Source: Oscillospiraceae bacterium (lineage in GTDB: Bacteria > Bacillota > Clostridia > Oscillospirales > Ruminococcaceae). From it: a stretch of 64,000 bases of DNA. The notes beneath the pieces are model-generated. The model was not told where the DNA came from, did not search any database, and saw only the letters and a program-made list of their open reading frames with translations. The stretch is taken from NCBI GenBank assembly GCA_017396665.1, contig JAFQLH010000077.1:1-64000 (forward strand), written 5' to 3'. The translations under genes and the position numbers were made by a program. Below, piece after piece: positions 22,991 through 31,525 of this stretch (positions are counted from its first letter, which is position 1; each line of letters starts with the position of its first letter).

Positions 22991-24385
22991 CTAGTTGAGT
23001 TCATTTACAAGCTTTTTGAAATGGTTGCCTCTTTCCTCGAACATTCTGTACATATCAAAGCTTGCGCAGGCAGGAGAAAGCGAAACTATGTCGCCTGGCT
23101 GTGAGTTTTCTCTTGCAGCATTAACAGCTTCCTGCATATTATTTACTCTTATAATCTTAAGACCGCTGTCTGCAAACAGACATGACGCAGTAACAGCGTC
23201 CTGGATTTTCTGGGCAGTTTCACCCATAAGAATGAGAACCTTAACTTTTCTGCAAATCTCGTCTGCCATTGGCTCAAAGGAAATGCCCTTATCGGAGCCG
23301 CCCTGGATAACAATCTGCTTCTGGTCAAAGGATGCAAGACATGCGAGAACTCTTGTCGGGCTTGATGCAATTGAGTTGTTGTAATACTTGACACCATCAA
23401 GCTCACGTACAAATTCTATTCTGTGCTCAACGCCTGCAAATTCCTTTGCCACCTTTCTTACCGTTTCGGGAGAAACCTCTCCCCACGTCATAGCTATTGC
23501 AGTAAGGAAGTTTTCAACGTTATGGATACCCGGTATTCTGATATCCTTCATATCAACTATTTTAGTCACCTTGCCATAATCGTTATAGCAAAGCATACCG
23601 TCATCGTCGAGGAATGCACCATTCTGGAGCTTTGTTCTTCTGCTGAAATACGAAAGCTTACCTCTTACGATTGATGAGAGCTCTCTTGTTGTTTCGTTGT
23701 CATAGCTGAGAACAGCTCTTGAAAATGCATTCTGGTGATAGAGAAGATTACACTTTGCAAATATATACTCATCCATCGTTCCGTGAACGTTGAGGTGGTT
23801 TGGTGTAATATTAGTGATACCCGCAACGTCAGGCGATTCTCTCATTGAAAGCAGCTGGAAGCTTGAGAGCTCTACAACTGCGATATCATCAGGTTTAATT
23901 TCTTCAATAATCGGCAGAAGTGCTCTTCCTATATTACCGCCGAGGTGGACAGTTTTTCCCTCTGCCTTGAAAAACTCAGAGACAAGTGTTGTGGTTGTTG
24001 TCTTTCCGTCAGAGCCGGTAAGTGCATAGGTCTTACAAGGGCAAAGGTCAAAGAAGCATTCCATTTCCGATGTAACAACTATTCCCTTTTCTCTCGCCTT
24101 TGCAATTACAGGGTGATTGTAATACATACCCGGTGTTCTGAAAATAACATCAGCATCAAGCAGTGCATCAAGATAGTCATCGCCAAGCACAAATTTCGCA
24201 CCGTCTGACGAAAGCTCATCATAAACCTTGCTGTCAAACTTTTCTCTTGTAGCTTTATCACATACAGTTACGTCAAGACCCTTTGAAAGCATGAGCTTTA
24301 TGAGGTCAAAGTGGCTGACTCCTGCGCCTATAACAGCGATTCTTTTATTCTTCAATGATTCAAAAAACATATGAGCTTTTGTCAT
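22991..24385 (-). CDS. murD: UDP-N-acetylmuramoyl-L-alanine:D-glutamate ligase MurD
   Basis: Adds D-Glu to UDP-MurNAc-L-Ala in peptidoglycan synthesis. The ATG at 24385 is chosen (MTKAHMFFESL, 464 residues) because GGGAG lies upstream; a longer frame would begin in the promoter region. The Rossmann N-terminal domain has VIGAGVSH, the ATP site TGSDGKTTTTTL, PNHLNVHGTMDEY in the middle, and the C-terminal IVIQGGSDKGISF. It is the first gene of the long minus-strand run that ends with sbcC. Confidence 0.95.
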   Translation of the reverse strand: MTKAHMFFESLKNKRIAVIGAGVSHFDLIKLMLSKGLDVTVCDKATREKFDSKVYDELSSDGAKFVLGDDYLDALLDADVIFRTPGMYYNHPVIAKAREKGIVVTSEMECFFDLCPCKTYALTGSDGKTTTTTLVSEFFKAEGKTVHLGGNIGRALLPIIEEIKPDDIAVVELSSFQLLSMRESPDVAGITNITPNHLNVHGTMDEYIFAKCNLLYHQNAFSRAVLSYDNETTRELSSIVRGKLSYFSRRTKLQNGAFLDDDGMLCYNDYGKVTKIVDMKDIRIPGIHNVENFLTAIAMTWGEVSPETVRKVAKEFAGVEHRIEFVRELDGVKYYNNSIASSPTRVLACLASFDQKQIVIQGGSDKGISFEPMADEICRKVKVLILMGETAQKIQDAVTASCLFADSGLKIIRVNNMQEAVNAARENSQPGDIVSLSPACASFDMYRMFEERGNHFKKLVNELN

Positions 24386-24424
24386 ATCTTTTGTCTCCCT
24401 TACCAAGTAGTCATATATATTTTT

Positions 24425-24453
24425 ATTATATAACATTTTCGTGAAAATAGCAA
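24425..24453 (-). promoter_or_regulatory. Sigma-A promoter of the murD-to-sbcC run
   Basis: Minus-strand TTGCTA (24448-24453) and TATAAT (24425-24430) with a 17-bp spacer, about 40 bp upstream of the murD start. It is divergent to the prs promoter. Confidence 0.8.
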
Positions 24454-24548
24454 TATTTATTTATCACTTAACCGTGTAACGATAATGTATAAATAAACGA
24501 ACAGTAAACGATTATTTTTGTAAGAAGAACTAAAATAATTTTTTACTA

Positions 24549-24577
24549 TTGTAAAATGCGACGAAATAAGATATAAT
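24549..24577 (+). promoter_or_regulatory. Promoter of prs
   Basis: TTGTAA (24549-24554) and TATAAT (24572-24577) with a 17-bp spacer, 60 bp before the prs ATG. Confidence 0.75.
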
Positions 24578-24636
24578 TCTAATATACATGTGTTTTTACA
24601 CGGCAAGTCAAAATATTTTCGGAAGGGATAAGAGTA

Positions 24637-25779
24637 ATGGATACAAAAGAAATCATTTTCAGCAAACAGACAAATGTAGCACCACTCGGAATTATCGCAA
24701 TGAACGGCACAGAAGAGCTCTCAAAGGAAATCAACGAGTATCTCGTTGATTGGTACAAGCAGGGCGGAATTGAAACAGATTCATTTCTGATTGAAACCGA
24801 TTGCCCACGTTTTTCTTCCGGTGACGGCAAGGCACTTATCAAGTCTACTGTCAGAGGTGATGACCTTTTCATCCTCTGCGATGTAGGAAACTACAACGTA
24901 AAGTATAACATGTTCGGCAACCAGAACAGCATGTCACCTGATGACCATTATCAGGACCTCAAGAGACTTAGACAGGCTGCAGGCGGTAAGGCACACAGAA
25001 TCAACATCATTATGCCTATCCTTTACGGCGGACGTCAGCACAGAAGAAACTACCGCGAGTCACTTGACTGTGCAGTTGCACTTCAGGAGCTTCAGGAAAT
25101 GGGCGTTTCTAATATTATCACATTCGACGCACATGACCCAAGAGTACAGAACGCAGTTCCTCTTATGGGCTTTGACAATGTTATTCCAACTTATCAGGTT
25201 CTCAAGAAGATGTTCAAGGATATCCCTGACATAAAAGTTGACAAGGACCACTTCATGATTGTATCACCTGACGAAGGTGCTATCAACAGAAATATGTACT
25301 ACGCTTCAGTTCTCGGAATCAATCTCGGTATGTTCTACAAGAGACGTGACTACTCAGTAATTGTTAACGGACGCAACCCTATCGTTGCTCATGAGTATCT
25401 CGGAAACTCGGTAGACGGCATGGATATCTTTGTTGCTGACGATATTATTTCATCCGGCGAATCAATGCTTGAGGTTGCCGCTGAGCTCAAGAAGCGCAAC
25501 GCAAGAAAGATTTACGCATACGCTACCTATCCACTCTTCACAAACGGTCTCAATGTATTTGACGAGGCTTACAAGAACGGTATTATTGACGGTGTATTCG
25601 GAACAAACCTTACATACCGCACACCTGAGCTTCTCAGCAGAGAATGGTATCACGACGTTGACTGTGCAAAGTACATCGCTTACTTTATTGCATCACTCAA
25701 CCACGACCTTTCCATCTCAGCTATCATTGACCCACACGAGAAGATTAAGACACTTCTTAAGGAAACAGGCAGAGCTTAA
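24637..25779 (+). CDS. prs: Ribose-phosphate pyrophosphokinase, long clostridial form
   Basis: Makes PRPP from ribose 5-phosphate and ATP for nucleotide, His and Trp synthesis. It has 380 residues, longer than the classical 315. The N-terminal half carries MPILYGGRQHRR and ITFDAHDPRVQNAVP (the family's DLHxxQ-like metal region), and the PRPP-binding loop is VADDIISSGESM. Codon choice is strongly biased (CTC/CTT, AAG, AGA), as in highly expressed genes. GGAAGGG precedes the ATG, and a terminator follows directly. Confidence 0.93.
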   Translation: MDTKEIIFSKQTNVAPLGIIAMNGTEELSKEINEYLVDWYKQGGIETDSFLIETDCPRFSSGDGKALIKSTVRGDDLFILCDVGNYNVKYNMFGNQNSMSPDDHYQDLKRLRQAAGGKAHRINIIMPILYGGRQHRRNYRESLDCAVALQELQEMGVSNIITFDAHDPRVQNAVPLMGFDNVIPTYQVLKKMFKDIPDIKVDKDHFMIVSPDEGAINRNMYYASVLGINLGMFYKRRDYSVIVNGRNPIVAHEYLGNSVDGMDIFVADDIISSGESMLEVAAELKKRNARKIYAYATYPLFTNGLNVFDEAYKNGIIDGVFGTNLTYRTPELLSREWYHDVDCAKYIAYFIASLNHDLSISAIIDPHEKIKTLLKETGRA

Positions 25780-25791
25780 TTTAATAATTAC

Positions 25792-25824
25792 AGAGGGAGT
25801 CAGAAAACCTGACCCCCTCTTTTT
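25792..25824 (+). terminator. Rho-independent terminator of prs
   Basis: AGAGGGAGTCAG pairs with CTGACCCCCTCT (one mismatch) and is followed by TTTTT. The next gene's -35 box begins two bases later. Confidence 0.9.
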
Positions 25825-25825
25825 G

Positions 25826-25854
25826 TTGACAGAGATAATATATTATGATAGAAT
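25826..25854 (+). promoter_or_regulatory. Promoter of the TSCPD/DAK-C operon
   Basis: TTGACA (25826-25831), 17 bp, TAGAAT (25849-25854); it starts immediately after the T-run of the prs terminator. The next ATG is at 25889. Confidence 0.85.
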
Positions 25855-25888
25855 TAGAACATAATAAGTTTCAAGGAGATGTAATATC

Positions 25889-26152
25889 ATGGACTTTTCA
25901 TACAGAACTCAGAGCGTATGTGCTTCTGAAATAAAATTCAAGCTCAATGGAAACATTGTTTCAGACATTACATTTATGGGTGGCTGCAACGGAAATCTCA
26001 AGGCAATTTCAAAGCTTGTTGACGGCATGACCGTTGAGCAGATAGAAAAGGTGCTTTTGGGAAACACCTGCGGAAGAAGACCGACATCTTGTGCTGACCA
26101 GCTTGCAAAGGCAGTAAGGGCAGCTTATGACAGCCAGAATAAAGGAGAATAA
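25889..26152 (+). CDS. TSCPD domain protein (TIGR03905-type)
   Basis: Small protein of 87 residues with the TSCPD domain also found at the C-terminus of some ribonucleotide reductases and in stand-alone clostridial proteins of unknown function. Conserved cysteines lie in GGCNGN (near 31), GNTCGRRPTSCADQL (near 58-72) and Cys12, which could bind metal. A Shine-Dalgarno AAGGAG precedes the ATG. It is followed two bases later by a second small gene. Function is unknown. Confidence 0.85.
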   Translation: MDFSYRTQSVCASEIKFKLNGNIVSDITFMGGCNGNLKAISKLVDGMTVEQIEKVLLGNTCGRRPTSCADQLAKAVRAAYDSQNKGE

Positions 26153-26154
26153 TC

Positions 26155-26406
26155 ATGATTGAATTCAGATATGACACACAGTTCCTTATCGAAGGAGAAA
26201 ATCTTGATGAGGACACAATCAACGACTACATTATAGAAAACTTCAAGGGAGATTCCCTTCTCGCTGTTGGTGACGAAGAACTTGTAAAGGTTCATTTTCA
26301 CACAAACGAGCCTTGGGACCTGCTGAAATATGCGGCTTCACTTGGCGAGATTTTCGACATAGTTATTGAGGATATGGACAGACAGTCCAGAGGACTCAAG
26401 GGATAG
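26155..26406 (+). CDS. Stand-alone domain resembling the C-terminus of DAK/FakA-type kinases
   Basis: An 83-residue protein: RYDTQFLIEGE, then GDSLLAVGDEELVKVHFHTNEPWDLLKYAASLGEIFDIVIEDMDRQ. This closely follows the pattern of the last domain of FakA/YloV-type fatty acid kinases (YCTEFL..GDSLVVVGDDDLVKVHVHTNDPG), which in FakA contains the conserved histidines of HxHT. No kinase domain is attached or adjacent. It could be a regulatory or FakB-docking module; this is inference from memory of the family. It follows the TSCPD gene by 2 bp, with AAAGGAGA as ribosome binding site. Confidence 0.7.
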   Translation: MIEFRYDTQFLIEGENLDEDTINDYIIENFKGDSLLAVGDEELVKVHFHTNEPWDLLKYAASLGEIFDIVIEDMDRQSRGLKG

Positions 26407-26414
26407 AAAACCAA

Positions 26415-26442
26415 AAGGCACCTGCTTTAAAGCAAGTGCCTT
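26415..26442. terminator. Bidirectional terminator between DAK-C gene and SIMPL gene
   Basis: Hairpin AAGGCACCTGC...GCAAGTGCCTT with T-rich tract on the plus side and A/T tract on the other, between two convergent genes. Confidence 0.85.
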
Positions 26443-26446
26443 ATTT

Positions 26447-27094
26447 TTATTTTATAGTCCAGGTTATCGTTACATTATCCGAAGCTTCAACATCCTGAGG
26501 GTTGATTGATACACCTGCTGTAGCTGAACGCATAAGCATAACATCATTACTGTAATCACATTCAGAATATAATGATGGCTTGATATCAGAGTATGTAATA
26601 TTCACTATTTCACAAAGCTCTACACCTGAAGCTTCGCAGAGGATTTTTGCTTTCTCTGTAGCATTACGGCAAGCGCTCTCAATAGCTGTATTGCAAACGG
26701 AATCCTTATCCTTTACAGTAAATCTTACGTAGAGATTTGGCTCAGCGATTGTATTTGTAACAGCACAGATAACATCAGACAATGTCTTGTTATCGAAGTC
26801 GAATTCAAGCACCAGACCGTGAGAGCACTTATAACCGACGAATTTATTAGAGTAGCCGTTTTCGCTGTGCTCAGATTTATACTCTGCACAAACATTATAG
26901 CTTTTAGTTTTAAGGGCATTATCATCAAAGCCTACACCTGCTAAAGCTGACTTTAAGGCAATGAGCTTTTCCTCATTTGAGCAGATTGCCCTTGAATAAT
27001 CAGCATCAGTGCTTAATACTGTAAGGCTTATTTCTACAAAATCCACCGGTGAAATTACCTTACCTGTTCCCTTTACCGTAATAGTTCTTGGCAT
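26447..27094 (-). CDS. SIMPL (DUF541) domain protein
   Basis: 215 residues that fit the SIMPL/DUF541 family: the opening TITVKGTGKVISPVDFVEISLTV, the middle KTKSYNVCAEY and GYKCSHGLVLEF, and the terminal SINPQDVEASDNVTITWTI. Unlike most SIMPL proteins it has no signal peptide, so it appears cytoplasmic. It lies 21 bp after the alarmone synthetase gene and shares its promoter. Function is unknown. Confidence 0.85.
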   Translation of the reverse strand: MPRTITVKGTGKVISPVDFVEISLTVLSTDADYSRAICSNEEKLIALKSALAGVGFDDNALKTKSYNVCAEYKSEHSENGYSNKFVGYKCSHGLVLEFDFDNKTLSDVICAVTNTIAEPNLYVRFTVKDKDSVCNTAIESACRNATEKAKILCEASGVELCEIVNITYSDIKPSLYSECDYSNDVMLMRSATAGVSINPQDVEASDNVTITWTIK

Positions 27095-27115
27095 ATAAAT
27101 CCCTCCTGTTTTAAA

Positions 27116-27802
27116 TTATTCAAAATCATCATCAATCTGCAGAAGCTTTCTGAGGTTATCCATTTTTTTATCAAGGTTTTCGCTAAGGCTGGCACATTCT
27201 AAAAGCTCACTTGCTACGTACTCATTAAAGTCAAAGTCCTTTTTATATCTGAGCTGGTGCTCAAGAGAAGCCCACGAGTGCATTGCGATTGTTCTTAGCT
27301 GAATTTCAACCTTCATTATTCTCTTTTCATTAGCTAAAAAAATCGGAACCTCTACAATGAGATGAAGGCTTCTGTATCCGTTCGGCTTAGGATTTGCGAT
27401 ATAATCCTTCATAGACACAAGCTTGATATCATCTTGCTTGAGCAGTGCATCTGCAAGCATATAGACGTCCTTCTCGAAAGAACACACGACACGCACTCCT
27501 GCTACGTCATTGATATTCTTTTCAACAGTCTCAAGATTAAGCGGAAGGTTTTTCTTCTCAAGCTTTTCTTTAAGGCTCATTGGCTTTTTTAGTCTTGTTT
27601 TAATTGAGTTAATAGGATTACGGTCGTATCTGAGAGAAAACTCAACATTCAGTACGTTAAACTTAGTTTCTATCTCCATAATGGCACATTTATAGTACGA
27701 CATCAAAGTGCCATAGCTGTGCATAAAATCAACTGAATCTTCTATATGCTGAAAAGAAAACACATCTGTGATTTCTCTAGCTTTAAGCTCCTTACTGTTC
27801 AA
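27116..27802 (-). CDS. Small alarmone synthetase, RelA/SpoT domain (RelQ/YjbM-type)
   Basis: Single-domain (p)ppGpp synthetase of 228 residues, with no hydrolase or TGS domain. RelA_SpoT motifs are DVAGVRVVCSF, VSMKDYIANPKPNGYRSLHLIVEVPIF and VEIQLRTIAMHSWASLEHQLRYK; the last holds the catalytic Glu and the EIQLRT signature. The C-terminus is a helical extension as in tetrameric RelQ/YjbM. It would make alarmones under cell-wall or nutrient stress (family knowledge). It is divergent from bioY and is followed by the SIMPL gene. Confidence 0.92.
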   Translation of the reverse strand: MNSKELKAREITDVFSFQHIEDSVDFMHSYGTLMSYYKCAIMEIETKFNVLNVEFSLRYDRNPINSIKTRLKKPMSLKEKLEKKNLPLNLETVEKNINDVAGVRVVCSFEKDVYMLADALLKQDDIKLVSMKDYIANPKPNGYRSLHLIVEVPIFLANEKRIMKVEIQLRTIAMHSWASLEHQLRYKKDFDFNEYVASELLECASLSENLDKKMDNLRKLLQIDDDFE

Positions 27803-27834
27803 ACGTTATCGCCTCTTTCTTTTTTAATACTATA

Positions 27835-27863
27835 ATTGTAGCACACAGAAAAAATACTGTCAA
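27835..27863 (-). promoter_or_regulatory. Promoter of the alarmone synthetase gene
   Basis: Minus-strand TTGACA (27858-27863), 17-bp spacer, TACAAT (27835-27840). The -35 boxes of this and the divergent bioY promoter are only 16 bp apart. Confidence 0.85.
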
Positions 27864-27879
27864 CTACATAGCACTTCAC

Positions 27880-27908
27880 TTGACAGCTTTTGCAAAACAA
27901 TATATAAT
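27880..27908 (+). promoter_or_regulatory. Perfect-consensus promoter of bioY
   Basis: TTGACA (27880-27885), 17-bp spacer, TATAAT (27903-27908). I see no convincing BirA operator overlapping it. Confidence 0.9.
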
Positions 27909-27938
27909 TACTTGGAACGATAATACAGGTGATTATTT

Positions 27939-28463
27939 ATGAAATCAAGCATTTACAACATGACAGCTTCTGCCGTTTTCGTGGCAATTATCACTATATG
28001 CTCACAGCTTGCAATACCCTTCCCTTCAGGAGTTTCTATAACACTTCAGACCTTTGCAATATCGCTGACAGGCTTTTGCTCCAAACCGTTACGCTCATTT
28101 GTAACAATACTGGTATATATACTTCTGGGCGCTGTTGGCATTCCTGTTTTCAGCGGTTTTCAGGGCGGACTTGGAATAATTACAGGACACGCAGGTGGAT
28201 TCATAGCAGGATTTATTCCGCTAGCTGTTTTGTGCAGCATAGCTTCAGTTACAAGTAAAAAGCCATTCAAGATTATATTCTCAGCGACAGGACTTATACT
28301 TTGTCACCTTATGGGAGTTATATATTTTTCAATATATACAAACACATCCTTCGTCTCTTCACTTCTTGCTGTATGTTTGCCATATATAATTAAAGACGCT
28401 GTTTTGATATATCTTTCATATGAGCTGTCACTACGGCTAAAAAGACACAGGATTTTCAGATAA
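27939..28463 (+). CDS. bioY: Biotin transporter BioY
   Basis: Substrate-binding S-component for biotin uptake. It has 174 residues with about six transmembrane helices; the BioY marks are FPSGVSITLQTFAISLTG, GAVGIPVFSGFQGGLGIITGHAGGFIAGF and the terminal PYIIKDAVLIYLSYEL. No EcfA/EcfT or biotin synthesis genes are adjacent, so it either works alone or shares ECF components encoded elsewhere. The ribosome binding site is weak (AGGTGA). It ends at a shared hairpin terminator. Confidence 0.95.
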   Translation: MKSSIYNMTASAVFVAIITICSQLAIPFPSGVSITLQTFAISLTGFCSKPLRSFVTILVYILLGAVGIPVFSGFQGGLGIITGHAGGFIAGFIPLAVLCSIASVTSKKPFKIIFSATGLILCHLMGVIYFSIYTNTSFVSSLLAVCLPYIIKDAVLIYLSYELSLRLKRHRIFR

Positions 28464-28468
28464 CAGAC

Positions 28469-28495
28469 AAGCCCCTTTGCAATCAAAGGGGCTTT
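28469..28495. terminator. Bidirectional terminator between bioY and the patatin gene
   Basis: Perfect stem AGCCCCTTTG/CAAAGGGGCT with a four-base loop, between two convergent genes. Confidence 0.85.
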
Positions 28496-28507
28496 AGTAT
28501 TTATTGA

Positions 28508-29359
28508 TTAATCTGATTCAAGAAACCTCTTGAGCTCTAAGAGTCTTGCATTTGCCTGCTCCCTGCCGATATTATATACCAGCTCAAGTGCGTTAGGGTC
28601 ATGCTCAATTCTGCCAATAGGCAACGGTTCATCAGGAGCAAAGACAAATACATCGCCTTCGCTTTCTCTGTCATAGACGTACTTGGTCTGCTTATTATAC
28701 ATCTTATGTCTGTTGTCCATCGCTTTTACAAGCTCAGGATAGTCTTTGAAGGCAACCTTTATAAACGGCATAACGCTGTTTTTCTTTTTCTGATAGTTTC
28801 TTGGTCTTGTCAGAATAACAACGTTCTTGTTATATCCAAGCTTCTCAAAAGCTCTGAGCGGAATTGAATCTGCTATTCCACCGTCAAGAAACTTCCTGCC
28901 GTCAATTTCTACGACCTTAGAAACGAGTGGCATAGAGGCTGATGCCCTTATCCACTGCAGGTCCTTTTCTGAGCACTTGTCTATCTTCTTGTAAACAGCC
29001 TTTCCTGTTTCTATGTCAGTTGCAACCGCATAAAATGTCATAGGAGAATTCTGAAAGGTTTCAAAATCAAATTTGTCAAGCTCATACGGGATTTCTCTGT
29101 AACAAAAATCCGCACCGAACATATCACCTGTTTTTATAAGCGAGCGGACACTGCAATATCTTTTATCATTGCAGTATTTTTTATTATACCTGATAGAGCG
29201 TCCAATCTGATTTGATTTATAGTTAATTCCAAAGCAAGCTCCTGCAGAAACACCGATAGAACCATCAAACACAATACCATTTTCCATAAGTACATCAATG
29301 ATTCCGGCAGTGTACATTCCACGCATTGCGCCGCCTTCCATAATAAGTCCTGTTGCCAT
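28508..29359 (-). CDS. Patatin-like phospholipase family protein (RssA-like)
   Basis: Predicted serine lipase of 283 residues, starting at the ATG 29359 behind GGAGG; a longer frame adds twelve residues. The oxyanion loop GGAMRG is at 9-14, the nucleophile Ser38 in GVSAGA, and the Ser-Asp dyad is completed by DGGIADSIP near 160. Cytoplasmic patatins of this length release fatty acids from lysophospholipids or acyl-CoA; the substrate here is unknown. It has its own promoter. Confidence 0.9.
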   Translation of the reverse strand: MATGLIMEGGAMRGMYTAGIIDVLMENGIVFDGSIGVSAGACFGINYKSNQIGRSIRYNKKYCNDKRYCSVRSLIKTGDMFGADFCYREIPYELDKFDFETFQNSPMTFYAVATDIETGKAVYKKIDKCSEKDLQWIRASASMPLVSKVVEIDGRKFLDGGIADSIPLRAFEKLGYNKNVVILTRPRNYQKKKNSVMPFIKVAFKDYPELVKAMDNRHKMYNKQTKYVYDRESEGDVFVFAPDEPLPIGRIEHDPNALELVYNIGREQANARLLELKRFLESD

Positions 29360-29385
29360 ATACAAGCCTCCATTCGTACCCGTCA

Positions 29386-29414
29386 AGTATATCACTAATT
29401 AGATTTTTTGTCAA
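29386..29414 (-). promoter_or_regulatory. Promoter of the patatin gene
   Basis: Minus-strand TTGACA (29409-29414), 17-bp spacer, TATACT (29386-29391). Confidence 0.85.
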
Positions 29415-29473
29415 TGTGGCATCGTTTTCCATATTTATTATTACAAATTCAAAATATATATTAACATTTCTTA

Positions 29474-29502
29474 TTGAAAATTTTATGATATTATGATATA
29501 AT
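29474..29502 (+). promoter_or_regulatory. Promoter of the PBP-GGDEF gene
   Basis: TTGAAA (29474-29479), 17-bp spacer, TATAAT (29497-29502), 37 bp before the start codon. Confidence 0.8.
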
Positions 29503-29539
29503 TACAGTAGATTAACATATTGAATGCGAGGTGTCAATT

Positions 29540-31492
29540 ATGAATAACAGAAAGCTCATAGGTGTTATTATACCTTTTCCTGAAGGATTATACCAGCAGA
29601 GAGTGCTTGAGGGTCTTACTTCACAGGCTGAAAAGTATGGTTATGACCTTGCTGTTTTTTCATGTCTTGTCGAAGTATCGCATTACCACAAAGACTACCT
29701 TGCAGGAGATATGAACATTTTTAACCTCATTAATTATGACATACTCGATGCAGTTGTGCTTGTCCCCCTGCCCCTTGTTCACGACAACAATTACACAGAG
29801 CTTGAAAGATTCAGAGAAAGGCTTGCAACCAAGTGTAAAAAGCCTGTTGTCACTCTTGACCTACCGGTAAGTGACTATACTTGCTCCAAGACTGATGACA
29901 CCACTGCTTTCGCTGAAATAACCAAACATATTCTCGATGTTCACAAATGCTCGGATATTTATTTTCTTGCAGGAACAAAGGACTATGACATTTCACATAA
30001 GCGTATATCAGGCTTCACTTCCGAGCTTGAAAGACGTGGTTTACCTATCGATGAAAGCAAGATATTCTACGGTGACTTCTGGTATACAAGCGGTGCTGCA
30101 CTTGCGGATAGAATTATCTCAGGTGAGCTGAAAACACCTGACGCAATTATCTGTGCGAGTGACCATATGGCAATAGGGCTTGCAAACAGGCTGATAGAAG
30201 GCGGCGTGAAGATTCCTGAGGATATAATTATTACAGGCTTCGATGCAACCCAGGAAGCTCTGCTGAACGGACTCAGCATCACTACATATGCTCCACCGAT
30301 TAAAAGAACTGCGCAGGAGGCAATCAACGAGATTCGAAAGATTATAGAACCCGACAGAGAAATCTTCCCTCCTGACAAGATTTCTTCCCAGAACCTAGTT
30401 ATCGGTGAAAGCTGTGGTTGTCACTATAATGTTTCTTCTTTCAAAAATCAACTGATTCATTCCGTTTACAGAATGAATCACGATTACAGCCAGAAAGACA
30501 TTTTTGACAAAGCTGATTTCGGCAGACTTATGGAAAGCTACATGTTTGAACAGCTTACATCAACAGGCTCACCACAGGAATGTACAAATCAGATTTTCAG
30601 ATACACCTATCTTGTGAGACCATTTGACCATCTCTTCATATGCCTCAGAGATAACTGGCTTGATAAGGACACTCCTCTCATTGAAGGTTACCCTGAACAA
30701 ATGCGGCTTGTTTTGGATGCTATACCTGAAAACCATAAGCTTCATCATCTTGCTGCTTCTTATAGTCTTAATGACAAGGCCCAGCTATTTTATACAAAGC
30801 TCATGCTACCTCAAATAAAAAGCTGTTCTCATGAGCCGTCAGTTTTCTACTTTATGCCTCTGCATTTCCAAAATGACACACTTGGTTATTGCGTTTTGCA
30901 GTGTAATTATGGTGTAAAGAGTTATCCAACAAACGTTCACAGAAACTGGATTAGAAACGTTAACAACACACTTGAGATGAGCAGAATGCTTCAGAAGCTG
31001 TTTGTGCTTTCGTCAAAGGACTTTTTGACAGGTCTTGATAACAGAACCGGTATGGAAAACAGCCTCAAGAAAATGGTCAAGCATTCAAGCACAGATGATA
31101 ACTGTTTCGCCTGTGTAATAGATATGGATGGGCTGAAGGTAATAAATGATACTTTTGGTCATAACGAGGGCGATAACGCTATAATAACTATGGCTAATAT
31201 TATCAATCTTTCGAAAAAGGAAAACGAAATTGCAGTAAGAGCCGGCGGAGATGAAATCTATCTTATCGGTATCGGCAAGTATTCTGATGATGATGTTGAA
31301 CATCGAATTGAACTTATCAAAACGATGCTTGACAACTACAACGACAATAGTCAGAAGCCTTATATAGTTTCTGCGAGTCTCGGCGGCTGTTGTATGAAGA
31401 TTGAATCAGTTGCTGATATAGAAACAGCAATAAAGATTGCGGACAAAAACATGTATCAGTCAAAAATACTCAACAAAAGACACAGGATATAA
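29540..31492 (+). CDS. LacI-like periplasmic-binding-fold protein with C-terminal GGDEF domain
   Basis: Predicted cytoplasmic ligand-sensing diguanylate cyclase or c-di-GMP-related protein of 650 residues; ATG 29540 is preferred over a GTG three codons upstream because of GCGAGG. Residues about 5-285 form a Peripla_BP_3-type sugar-binding fold (IGVIIPFPEG...FDATQEALLNGLSITTYAPP), ending with LVIGESCGC. A linker of about 180 residues follows. The GGDEF domain starts with DFLTGLDNRTGM and has DMDGLKVINDTFGHNEGDNA. The signature near 567 reads GGDEI rather than GGDEF. There is no DNA-binding helix-turn-helix and no transmembrane segment. Confidence 0.88.
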   Translation: MNNRKLIGVIIPFPEGLYQQRVLEGLTSQAEKYGYDLAVFSCLVEVSHYHKDYLAGDMNIFNLINYDILDAVVLVPLPLVHDNNYTELERFRERLATKCKKPVVTLDLPVSDYTCSKTDDTTAFAEITKHILDVHKCSDIYFLAGTKDYDISHKRISGFTSELERRGLPIDESKIFYGDFWYTSGAALADRIISGELKTPDAIICASDHMAIGLANRLIEGGVKIPEDIIITGFDATQEALLNGLSITTYAPPIKRTAQEAINEIRKIIEPDREIFPPDKISSQNLVIGESCGCHYNVSSFKNQLIHSVYRMNHDYSQKDIFDKADFGRLMESYMFEQLTSTGSPQECTNQIFRYTYLVRPFDHLFICLRDNWLDKDTPLIEGYPEQMRLVLDAIPENHKLHHLAASYSLNDKAQLFYTKLMLPQIKSCSHEPSVFYFMPLHFQNDTLGYCVLQCNYGVKSYPTNVHRNWIRNVNNTLEMSRMLQKLFVLSSKDFLTGLDNRTGMENSLKKMVKHSSTDDNCFACVIDMDGLKVINDTFGHNEGDNAIITMANIINLSKKENEIAVRAGGDEIYLIGIGKYSDDDVEHRIELIKTMLDNYNDNSQKPYIVSASLGGCCMKIESVADIETAIKIADKNMYQSKILNKRHRI

Positions 31493-31497
31493 GATAA

Positions 31498-31519
31498 AGC
31501 CCCATAATATTATGGGGCT
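31498..31519 (+). terminator. Terminator of the PBP-GGDEF gene
   Basis: Perfect inverted repeat AGCCCCATAAT/ATTATGGGGCT followed by TATTTATT. Confidence 0.85.
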
Positions 31520-31525
31520 TATTTA

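Noticed and set aside
27864..27938. BirA operator upstream of bioY
   Set aside because: No two-fold symmetric BirA-like site could be recognised around the promoter.
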